A program made the translations under genes and the position numbers. Of a stretch of DNA of 64,000 nt, positions 53,526-63,191 are shown piece after piece. The DNA comes from Microbacteriaceae bacterium (GTDB lineage: Bacteria > Actinomycetota > Actinomycetes > Actinomycetales > Microbacteriaceae): NCBI GenBank assembly GCA_025352325.1, contig JANXTR010000023.1:124001-188000 (forward strand), in the 5' to 3' direction. The stretch's first letter is position 1. Every line of letters begins with the position of its first letter. A model generated the notes under the pieces. That model did not search any database. It saw only the letters and a list, made by a program, of their open reading frames with translations, and was not told the DNA's origin.

Positions 53526-53601
53526 GGGGCCTTAGCTCAATTGGTAGAGCGCCTGCTTTGCAAGCAGGAGGTCAGGGGTTCGATTCCCCTAGGCTCCACC
53601 A
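53526..53601 (+). tRNA. tRNA-Ala (anticodon TGC); 3' end is the attachment site of an integrated element
   Basis: GGGGCCT...CTTTGCAAG anticodon arm...TTCGATT...AGGCTCCACCA. Confidence 0.97.
53580..53599. repeat. attL core (20 bp) inside tRNA-Ala
   Basis: TCGATTCCCCTAGGCTCCAC, identical to 59260-59279. Confidence 0.95.
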
Positions 53602-53667
53602 CACCCCCAAGAGTCCAGCAAATAGAGGGTTCTCGTACGAGTTGACCCCCCGAAATGGGCTTGTTTG

Positions 53668-53687
53668 GGCTTAATCGAAGGCTTAAG
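53668..53687. repeat. Left subterminal repeat, candidate integrase arm-type site
   Basis: GGCTTAATCGAAGGCTTAAG; 19/20 identical to 59187-59206. Confidence 0.8.
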
Positions 53688-53695
53688 GTCTTCGC

Positions 53696-54958
53696 ATGGG
53701 GCGCAGGGGTGAGGGATCGGTCTATTTCAGCAGCGCGTTGGGGAAGTGGCAGGCGTCCCACTCGTTCGTGGTCAACGGTAAGCGCGTGCGCATCGCGGGA
53801 ACCGGCAGCAGCGCGAAGGAAGCAATCGACAGGCGAGCTGCGAACTATCGCAAGTATCTGTCGAGGGAGCTCGTCCCGACCCCCGAGGTTCCGCTCAATG
53901 CGCCGCAGTCGGCACCGATCAACCTGACAACGGCTGAATATTTATTGGACTGGCTCGCTCGCATCGATCGAGAGAGGGTTCAACCGACGACCTTGCGTGG
54001 CTATCGCACTCGGATCGAGAAGCACCTGATCCCGCACATCGGCACGATTCCGCTCGTACGACTCTTGCCCGATGATGTCGAGCACCTGTTTCTTTCCACG
54101 CTCCCGAGCATTGTTGGTGCTGACGGGTCCCCCTTGCTCGGGGCTTCGGTGCGCCTCAATATCTGGAAGGTGTTGGACGCGGCCCTCACGAAAGCCGTCA
54201 CGAGAAACCTCCTCCTCCGTAACCCGATGAAGGGACTGGCCCCTCCCAAGCCGACGGTGAAGGACGAAGGTCTCGAAAAATATCTTTGGCTCCCAGAGTT
54301 CTTGCTCACCAAGCTCGAAGACGAACCCCTAGAAGTGCGTGTTCGGTGGCTCACGGCGATCCTGTTGGGGTTGCGACAGTCGGAACGACTCGGCTTGACA
54401 TGGGGCGGTTCCTTCACACACCTTGCGGGGTCGAAGCCGTTGAAGCTAACTGTTCGCCAGCAGATTGCTCGCCATGAAAGTGGTTCGGCGCTGGGTTCTG
54501 GTCTCTATCTCAAGCAGCAGACCAAATCGAAGCGGCATCGTTCGTTGATCGTCCCGCCCTACCTTGCGGCGCTCTTTCGTCAGCTGAAAGAGGAACAAGA
54601 CCAGCTGAGGGATGCGCCGACTTGGAAGCCGCTACCGGGGCTCGATGACCTCGTGTTCATGACAAAGACCGGGAAGCCAATCAGGCAGCAGAACGACTCT
54701 CGTGAGTGGCATCAACTTCTTGCCAAGTACTCGACGGACCCAAGGAAGCCCGTCCCCGACCTCCGTGGTCACGCTGCGCGTCACCTCCAGATCTCGTTGT
54801 TGTTGAAACTCGGCCAACCGATCGAGATGATCCGCGATATCGCCGGGCATGGTTCAGAGATCGTCACCCGCGAGGTCTACAAGCACACCCAAGCTCAGGC
54901 GACGGCGGTGCCTCTTGCTGTGCTCGAATCCGAAATGCGGAAGCGCGTAAACGACTAG
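53696..54958 (+). CDS. Tyrosine-type site-specific recombinase (integrase)
   Basis: MGRRGEGSVYFSSALGKWQA; LRHAARHLQ-type HxxR region and EVYKHTQ catalytic Tyr. Confidence 0.95.
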   Translation: MGRRGEGSVYFSSALGKWQASHSFVVNGKRVRIAGTGSSAKEAIDRRAANYRKYLSRELVPTPEVPLNAPQSAPINLTTAEYLLDWLARIDRERVQPTTLRGYRTRIEKHLIPHIGTIPLVRLLPDDVEHLFLSTLPSIVGADGSPLLGASVRLNIWKVLDAALTKAVTRNLLLRNPMKGLAPPKPTVKDEGLEKYLWLPEFLLTKLEDEPLEVRVRWLTAILLGLRQSERLGLTWGGSFTHLAGSKPLKLTVRQQIARHESGSALGSGLYLKQQTKSKRHRSLIVPPYLAALFRQLKEEQDQLRDAPTWKPLPGLDDLVFMTKTGKPIRQQNDSREWHQLLAKYSTDPRKPVPDLRGHAARHLQISLLLKLGQPIEMIRDIAGHGSEIVTREVYKHTQAQATAVPLAVLESEMRKRVND

Positions 54959-55006
54959 CCGATAGAGACCCCAGCAGATCAACCGTTGACCTGCGAAAGG
55001 AAAATT

Positions 55007-55360
55007 ATGTCTATCAACTACGGGTACTACTTGCCCCTCTCAACTGAACTCTTCGGTTCCGTTCGATTTCTCGATATCTCCCCCAAGAGTGAAGGGCCGG
55101 GGTCCGACGGCAAGCAAAAGGTAGACCGCGACGGCTTGCCTCAATGGGTCGTCTCGGCCTTGGTCAAGGTCCGCGACTCTAAGACGGAGACCGAGACCTT
55201 CACGTTGTCTGCGCCGGTGGAGGTCGCTGAACGAATCAACAAAGTCGAAGAGCTGACACCCATTCGTCTCGTGGGACTTTCTGGCGGGAAATGGTCCAGA
55301 GCCACCAGCGACAAGACTGAGTGGAGCTTCCAAATCACCGGCGTTGAGGTGGCGAAGTGA
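55007..55360 (+). CDS. Hypothetical protein (117 aa), possibly OB-fold / plasmid-type regulatory or ssDNA-binding protein
   Basis: ORF with good SD (GAAAGGA); beta-rich sequence GLPQWVVSALVKVRDSKTETETFTLSAPVEV...VGLSGGKWSRATSDKTEWSFQITGVEV. Confidence 0.7.
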   Translation: MSINYGYYLPLSTELFGSVRFLDISPKSEGPGSDGKQKVDRDGLPQWVVSALVKVRDSKTETETFTLSAPVEVAERINKVEELTPIRLVGLSGGKWSRATSDKTEWSFQITGVEVAK

Positions 55361-55665
55361 GCGCCGGTCTAGCAGGCTCGCTCGTCGGCAATGCTTGGCG
55401 GGTTTGGGCTAACGAGTGGGCGGGCCGCGGCGAGAACGTTCCCGCTCTCCACCACCTCCGCAACGGTGCCGGCGATGATGCTTTCTTCGCCGTCGACAGG
55501 GCAGAGGGCTTAGCCGAGACGTTCAAGCGACTCAACCAGCAGCAAGGCGAGCTGCGGTTCGTTCTGCGCGGCTCTTGGGCCCTGCCCCCGCTGAAGTGGC
55601 TCGGTCACTGGTCGGTCTTCTCGGTCTCGCGCAGCGGGTTCAGGTCGGAGGGATTTGAAGGTTAG
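55357..55665 (+). CDS. Hypothetical protein (102 aa)
   Basis: GTG start overlapping previous stop (GTGA), same operon. Confidence 0.65.
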   Translation: MSAGLAGSLVGNAWRVWANEWAGRGENVPALHHLRNGAGDDAFFAVDRAEGLAETFKRLNQQQGELRFVLRGSWALPPLKWLGHWSVFSVSRSGFRSEGFEG

Positions 55666-55698
55666 AAGAACCCAGCGGCTCAAGACGTTGGTTTGAGG

Positions 55699-55724
55699 AA
55701 AGGCGGGGCTACGGCCCCGCCTTT
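55699..55724. terminator. Perfect 11-bp hairpin between small-ORF operon and rep
   Basis: AAAGGCGGGGC-TACG-GCCCCGCCTTT. Confidence 0.75.
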
Positions 55725-55836
55725 GCCATGCGGTGCGAACGCGACCGTGGAAGCCGACGACGACCACAGGAGGAGGAGGCAAGACGGCAAGCGGTAGCTG
55801 AGCAGGGCGTCGTCTGAAGCTGCCGATAGAGAGGGC

Positions 55837-56922
55837 ATGAGTTCTAAAGATGAAAGCCCCACGGACGAAGGGCTTGTTATATGCGACAAAACTGCCCGCC
55901 CGACTTTTGAAACCTCGTTTGTGAGCAGCGCCAGAGTGGAGGCAGCCGCGCGTGAGCTTCCCGAGCTACCGTCCCGAACTGCCAATGACCTACAGCCGCG
56001 TTACTCGCTCACCCTGTCCCCGGCGTCGATTCAAATTTCTCGAAGGTCCGTTATCGCCAAACCGAAGGGTGAAAATTACCGACCGCGGCAAGCAATTGTT
56101 GGCTGGTCAAAAAAGTCCCGCGCCTCAATGGTTGCCCGTCTGTGCTCGCTGGACTACGAACCGGTCTTCGGTGGCGGGGTCCGTTCGCCCGCCATGATTA
56201 CGCTGACCTACCCGGGGGACTGGCTGCCGATTGCCCCCGACGGCGTGACAGCCAAGTCTCACCTGCGTTCCCTCGCCAAGAGGTACGAACGGCAGTTCGG
56301 AGAACCGCTTGCGGCGGTCTGGAAGCTCGAATTTCAACGACGAGGAGCACCGCACTTTCACCTGTTCTGTGCTCCACCGACCGGCGCCGGATTCCGCGAA
56401 TGGCTGTCGACGAATTGGACGGGCATTCTCGACCTCCAAGACGAGGACGAACGGCGCAAGCACCTCCTAGCGGGCACTGGGCTCGATTACGACACAGGCA
56501 TGCGGTCGACTGACAGCAAGCGCGTGGCGGTCTATTTCAGCAAACACGGGTCGGCGAACTTCGGAGACAAGGAGTATCAAAATCGACCTCCGCAAGCGTG
56601 GCTGGAGTCGGGCTCGATTGGTCGTTTCTGGGGGTACTGGGGTTTGAAGCCCGCTCTCTTTCCGGTCGAGGTGTCAGACGAAGTTGCCGTTCACGCCGCG
56701 CGAATATTGCGACGCTGGTCCCGAGCCAGTGGCAAGCCCCGAAGAGTGGTCGTTTGGCGCGTCAACCAGAAGACTGGCGAGCTGCGAAAGCGTCACGTGC
56801 GACGCCGGACTCGGCGTCTTCCAGCGATCTCGGGATTTGTGGCCGTCAACGACGGGTCAGCGATGGGGAGCGCCTTGGCTCGAGCCCTCGCGCTCTCTCT
56901 AGATGAACGGAAGCAACGTTGA
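55837..56922 (+). CDS. HUH-family replication initiator (rolling-circle Rep, G2P/ORF2-like)
   Basis: Motif 1 PAMITLTYPGDW, HUH motif GAPHFHLFCAP, Tyr motif VAVYFSKHGSA. Confidence 0.85.
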   Translation: MSSKDESPTDEGLVICDKTARPTFETSFVSSARVEAAARELPELPSRTANDLQPRYSLTLSPASIQISRRSVIAKPKGENYRPRQAIVGWSKKSRASMVARLCSLDYEPVFGGGVRSPAMITLTYPGDWLPIAPDGVTAKSHLRSLAKRYERQFGEPLAAVWKLEFQRRGAPHFHLFCAPPTGAGFREWLSTNWTGILDLQDEDERRKHLLAGTGLDYDTGMRSTDSKRVAVYFSKHGSANFGDKEYQNRPPQAWLESGSIGRFWGYWGLKPALFPVEVSDEVAVHAARILRRWSRASGKPRRVVVWRVNQKTGELRKRHVRRRTRRLPAISGFVAVNDGSAMGSALARALALSLDERKQR

Positions 56923-57834
56923 CGAGCCCGAGTCGAGCGCCGTCTCGATCGCTGTCTTATAGACATTCTCGTCCGGCAGGGTCACGTTGTTGAATGCCTC
57001 TTGAACTTTGTAGACCGTCGTGGACCGTTCCGTATCTTGCTTCAGCGGGACGGCGCTCCCGTCCTCGATGGGCACAAACATGTCGAGGTCGTACGCCATG
57101 AATGTGATGGACGCGGGTTGAAGGGCGTAGCGGACTAGCCCGTCGGCCCCTCCAAGTCGACGCATGATTCGGTCGTATACGGGGGTGGGGCAAACAAAGA
57201 AGAGTCCCTTGCGGCACAGTTCCTCCCGCTGAAGAACCTGCCCCTTGTAGATCAACTGGGGCAAAATTCTCTTGTTTACGTTTTCCCAGTTGAGCCCGAC
57301 CGAGGATTGAACAATGTCGCGCTCTTCCGTAAGAAGTGCCGCTCTGCTGGCCCGGTAGTTGCCCGTCGTGTCGATCGTCTGAACTTCGATTGCGACGAAC
57401 TCGACGAGGTTTCCTTCAGCATCGAGAAGCGCCAAGATCCAGTCGACGAAATAGGAATTGATGCCGTCCTTCTGCGGCAGCCGCAACTCACCACCCCATC
57501 GCTTACCAAACACGGCAACGGTCGGCTGGCCAGACTGTCGGGCGTCGGCAACAGCCTTGCGCCCCGGGCTTAGGGGAAGCCCCTTTGAAAAGGCGCGGTC
57601 GGCCACATCTCGAAGGATTCGATAGTCGCCTGCGTAAAGCCGAATCGGACAACAGATGACCGGTGCTGAGGTCACCGGCTTGATGGAGCAAGCTCCGGAT
57701 ACCAAGCCGTCGCTGAGTGTCTTCTCGCAACGCTCGCCCAGAAACGGGCAGTGAAGGCTGTGGGCCGCGGCGACGGCTTCTGGTGAACGGTCTCCGGCGC
57801 GGTATCCGAATATCTCGTAGACCGTTCCAGCCAA
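56899..57834 (-). CDS. NotI-family type II restriction endonuclease
   Basis: YEIFGYRAGD; HCPFLGERCEK...SGACSI cysteine cluster; GGELRLPQKDGINSYFVDWILALLD...VAIEVQTIDTTGNYR nuclease core; TTG start; adjacent to the methyltransferase. Confidence 0.88.
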   Translation of the reverse strand: MAGTVYEIFGYRAGDRSPEAVAAAHSLHCPFLGERCEKTLSDGLVSGACSIKPVTSAPVICCPIRLYAGDYRILRDVADRAFSKGLPLSPGRKAVADARQSGQPTVAVFGKRWGGELRLPQKDGINSYFVDWILALLDAEGNLVEFVAIEVQTIDTTGNYRASRAALLTEERDIVQSSVGLNWENVNKRILPQLIYKGQVLQREELCRKGLFFVCPTPVYDRIMRRLGGADGLVRYALQPASITFMAYDLDMFVPIEDGSAVPLKQDTERSTTVYKVQEAFNNVTLPDENVYKTAIETALDSGSSTLLPFI

Positions 57835-57835
57835 T

Positions 57836-59041
57836 TCAGACCACCCGACGCAGTTCGGCGCGGCTGACGCCGAGGGCGGCAGAGACAGACTGACCGACGG
57901 CGGCTGCCAAGAGCGGGGGCACGGCGTTCCCGACCTGTTCGTACTGGTCCACCCGAGACCCTGTGAACCTGTAGGTGTCAGGGAAGGACTGGATCCGTGC
58001 GGCTTCGCGGACCGTGAACGCTCGCTCTTGTCCGTAGTGGAAATATGCGCCCCAGTGCGGGTCGCACTTAGTCAGGATCGTCGATGCGAGGCCGTCAGGA
58101 TGAACCCGTCCGTAGCGCTTGGTGTGGTCTGAGCGCCGCGCGTCCTTCATGCCCTTCGGCAAGAGGTCGAAAGGGATGTCCGTCCAGTTGCCACCCTGCG
58201 GGATGTGCCCGAGTCGATCAAGGTTTATCTTGGTCAGCCGAGCGGCCTCGTGGTTGTGGACCCCGTCGCTACCGCCCCGCAACGCGCGCTGGTAGTCATT
58301 CGTCGCGGCCGTGCGATAGGGCTTTACAGACTCCCCCGCTTCACCGTTCAGAAGGACCGGCAAATCGTCGATCGCTTGACGAACTGAGGTGAAGGACGGC
58401 AGTTCAACCGACTTCGGCAACGCGACGATGTTGCGCCCCTCGAACCGCGAGGTGAAGTTGACGCGCATGGGAGCATGCCGGATCGGGTCAGGGAAGGCTG
58501 TGATGGCCTCCGCGCCGCCGCGGAGGGCCAAGACGATCGTCCTCCACCGTGTCTGCGGGACTCCGTAGTGCGGCGCGTAGAGGATCTGAACGTCCGCGCG
58601 GTAGTCAAGCTCCTCAAGAGACTGAAGAATCGCGGCGAGCGTAGCTCCGCCCTCAAACGACACGAGACCGGGAACGTTCTCGATGAGTACGGCACGAGGC
58701 TCGAACTCCTCGACAAACCGCAGGTACTCCTTGAAGAGGTGATTCCGTCGATCATCGGTAGACCGGAGCGGGGCGTTGATAGAGAAACCTTGGCACGGAG
58801 GGCCGCCAGCCATGAGATCGAGATCGCCCTTGTTCAGACCCAGCGACTTGCGAACTTTGGCCGCGTCGACGGTTCGAATATCTCGGCTATCCACCATGGC
58901 CTCTGGGTGGTTGAGGGCGAAAGTCGCCGCATAGGTCGGGATGAGTTCGTTGGCGTAAAGCGTCCGGAAACCGGCCTCGCTCAGACCTTCAGAGAGTCCG
59001 CCAGCCCCGGCAAAAAGGTCGACCATCGTGAGTTCGGACAT
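57836..59041 (-). CDS. DNA (cytosine-5-)-methyltransferase
   Basis: Motif I DLFAGAGGLSEGL, motif IV GGPPCQGFS, motif VI AVLIENVPG, motif X QVGNAVPPLLAAAVG. Confidence 0.96.
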   Translation of the reverse strand: MSELTMVDLFAGAGGLSEGLSEAGFRTLYANELIPTYAATFALNHPEAMVDSRDIRTVDAAKVRKSLGLNKGDLDLMAGGPPCQGFSINAPLRSTDDRRNHLFKEYLRFVEEFEPRAVLIENVPGLVSFEGGATLAAILQSLEELDYRADVQILYAPHYGVPQTRWRTIVLALRGGAEAITAFPDPIRHAPMRVNFTSRFEGRNIVALPKSVELPSFTSVRQAIDDLPVLLNGEAGESVKPYRTAATNDYQRALRGGSDGVHNHEAARLTKINLDRLGHIPQGGNWTDIPFDLLPKGMKDARRSDHTKRYGRVHPDGLASTILTKCDPHWGAYFHYGQERAFTVREAARIQSFPDTYRFTGSRVDQYEQVGNAVPPLLAAAVGQSVSAALGVSRAELRRVV

Positions 59042-59126
59042 GCGTGAGCCCCTTCGTTACTTGAGAGTACGGGCGAAAGATCGCTTGAGTGGTAGCTGCC
59101 TAAGCGTGTCAATGACAGCCCAACTG

Positions 59127-59154
59127 AACTTGGCCATACGAATATGGCCAAGTT
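59127..59154. promoter_or_regulatory. Perfect 12-bp inverted repeat upstream of MTase
   Basis: AACTTGGCCATA-CGAA-TATGGCCAAGTT. Confidence 0.8.
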
Positions 59155-59186
59155 AGCGTCCACGACCGACCTTTCCGATGCTGTTC

Positions 59187-59206
59187 GGCTTAATTGAAGG
59201 CTTAAG
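59187..59206. repeat. Right subterminal repeat, candidate integrase arm-type site
   Basis: GGCTTAATTGAAGGCTTAAG. Confidence 0.8.
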
Positions 59207-59259
59207 TCCTCCACGGGTGAGGGCAAGACCCTACCAAATAGGGGAAGTGTGCAAATATG

Positions 59260-59279
59260 TCGATTCCCCTAGGCTCCAC
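59260..59279. repeat. attR core (20 bp)
   Basis: TCGATTCCCCTAGGCTCCAC. Confidence 0.95.
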
Positions 59280-59421
59280 TCCCCACTCAGGTCGACCGGT
59301 GCGCGCGCGCTCCCGGACGTCGCACCCGCGACGCGCAGTGGCGGAGCGCGTGCGACAAAACGCAGCGTTCGGCGATCGGTTTGGCGTTCCGTTCGGCGAC
59401 GCGGGTGACTAGCCTGGCGAC

Positions 59422-60837
59422 ATGCCCCCCGCCGCTGAGGATTCCTATCGCGATGCCCTGACCCGCGCCGAGGGGCACGTGCTCGACTGGCTCGGCTCCG
59501 TTAACTCGCGGCACGTCGGGCCTACCGCGACGGTCGAGCAACTGACGGATGCCTTCGGCGGCCCGTTGCAGGACGACCCGATCGATCCTGGCGCGGTGAT
59601 CGACGAACTCGCGCGGACCGCGGAGCCCGGCCTGATGGCGATGCCGTCTGGCAAGTTCTTCGGCTGGGTGATCGGCGGCACCCTGCCAGCCGCGCTTGGC
59701 GCCGACTGGATGGTGAGCGCGTGGGACCAGAACGCGGCGATGCGACTGGCGACTCCGGCCACCGCGGCCGCCGAGGAGGTCGCCGGGCAGTGGCTGCTCA
59801 AGCTGCTGCACCTGCCCGCGTCATCCGCCGTCGGATTCACGACAGGAGGCACGACGGCCAACTTCGTCGGGCTCGCCGCCGGCAGGCAGTTCGTGCTCGA
59901 TCAAGCGGGCTGGGACCTCGAGGGCGAGGGGATGAGCGGCGCCCCGAAGATCACCGTGCTGGTCGGCGAGGAGCGTCACACCTCGGTCGACATGGCCCTG
60001 CGCTACCTCGGCTTCGGACACGGGCGCAACGTCGCCGCAGACGACCAGGGCCGAATCCTGCCCGATGCCCTCGCTGAGGCGCTTTCCGAGATCGACGGGC
60101 CCGTGATCGTGGCCCTCCAGGCGGGCAATCTGCACTCGGGCGCCTTCGATCCGATGCGCGAGTGCATCGACCTCGCGCACGCGAGCGGAGCGTGGGTGCA
60201 CGTCGACGGCGCGTTCGGGCTATGGGCCGCGGTCAGCGACGAGTGGAAGGCCGCGACCGACGGGCTCGAGCTGGCCGACTCCTGGGCGACCGACGCGCAC
60301 AAGACACTCAACGTGCCCTACGACTGCGGGGTCGCGATCGTGTCGCGCCCCGACGTGCTGGAGAAGGTCTTCGGCGCCCGGCCCGCCTACCTGATCCAGG
60401 CGGATGACGGCCCAAGCGACCCGTTCGCACGCGTCCCCGAGTTCTCGCGTCGCGCGCGCGGCGTCCCGGTCTGGGCGGCGCTCCGTCAACTCGGCCGTCG
60501 CGGGACCATCGAGCTGGTCGAGCGCCTTGCCGCGCACGCCCGAGCCCTCGCAGACGGCATCGCCGCGCTGCCAGGCGCCGAGGTGCTCAACGACGTGGTG
60601 TTCACGCAGGTCTCGCTCGCGTTCGGCTCCGACGCGCGCACGCGGGCCGTTACTCAGCGCCTGATGGCCGACGGCGTGGTCTGGATGTCGGGGTCCAAGT
60701 GGCAGGGCCGGGACATCCTGCGCATCTCCGTCAGCAACTGGTCAACCGATGAGGCGGATGTCGCGGAGGCCATCGTCGCCGTGGCGGCCGCGATCGGGGC
60801 GGTCGACGAGATGGCCGACGGAATGACCAACGCCTGA
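59422..60837 (+). CDS. Pyridoxal-dependent decarboxylase / aminotransferase (group II decarboxylase-like)
   Basis: TTGGTTANFVGLAAGRQF; HVDGAFGLWAAVSDEWK; SWATDAHKTLNVPYDCG. Confidence 0.9.
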   Translation: MPPAAEDSYRDALTRAEGHVLDWLGSVNSRHVGPTATVEQLTDAFGGPLQDDPIDPGAVIDELARTAEPGLMAMPSGKFFGWVIGGTLPAALGADWMVSAWDQNAAMRLATPATAAAEEVAGQWLLKLLHLPASSAVGFTTGGTTANFVGLAAGRQFVLDQAGWDLEGEGMSGAPKITVLVGEERHTSVDMALRYLGFGHGRNVAADDQGRILPDALAEALSEIDGPVIVALQAGNLHSGAFDPMRECIDLAHASGAWVHVDGAFGLWAAVSDEWKAATDGLELADSWATDAHKTLNVPYDCGVAIVSRPDVLEKVFGARPAYLIQADDGPSDPFARVPEFSRRARGVPVWAALRQLGRRGTIELVERLAAHARALADGIAALPGAEVLNDVVFTQVSLAFGSDARTRAVTQRLMADGVVWMSGSKWQGRDILRISVSNWSTDEADVAEAIVAVAAAIGAVDEMADGMTNA

Positions 60838-60845
60838 CGGCCCTG

Positions 60846-61136
60846 TCAGCTCCTGACGACGAGTTCGAGCCGCAGGAGTGAGGCGCGGATCGATCGCACG
60901 CTCCAGCGCGTGACGAGCAGGCCGCCCAGGTATCCCGCCACCAGAAGGGGATCGAGCACTCCCGGTCCGAGCCGTGGACCGAACGCGCACACCGCCGCCA
61001 GCGCGACCAGCGCGCCGACGATCGGCCAGTCGCGCGCGGCGACCCAGGTCACGCGTTCGGCCAGCGACAGGGTGGGCAACAGCGTCATCCTGACGATCTC
61101 GGCGCCGTGTCGGGGTAGGGGACCAGTCAGACTCAC
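60846..61136 (-). CDS. Hypothetical small membrane protein
   Basis: ORF with hydrophobic segments, divergent from the APC transporter gene. Confidence 0.55.
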   Translation of the reverse strand: MSLTGPLPRHGAEIVRMTLLPTLSLAERVTWVAARDWPIVGALVALAAVCAFGPRLGPGVLDPLLVAGYLGGLLVTRWSVRSIRASLLRLELVVRS

Positions 61137-61229
61137 TCAGTGAGCGTCCGTCCGCCCGCTTCGGCACGGGGTGATCCTCACGGAATCCTGACGGTGCCGC
61201 GCCGAATCCTCGCACCGATCAATGACACC

Positions 61230-63158
<1,929 letters not shown>

Positions 63159-63191
63159 CTTTCTCGCGCCCGCCCTCCGGGTGAATCCGCT

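Larger units (their letters stand above)
53580..59279. mobile_element. Integrative element in tRNA-Ala: tyrosine integrase, two small ORFs, HUH Rep, C5-MTase/NotI-family R-M cargo
   Basis: 20-bp direct repeats at both ends, integrase next to attL, Rep gene, cargo R-M; lies between housekeeping genes. Confidence 0.93.

Noticed and set aside
53632-53641. CTCGTACGAG palindrome near attL
   Set aside because: Only 10 bp, no partner copy at the right end; insufficient for a claim
53537-53761. 74-aa minus-strand ORF containing VVEPRGIEPLTSCLQSRRST
   Set aside because: Antisense translation of tRNA-Ala, a well-known spurious annotation peptide
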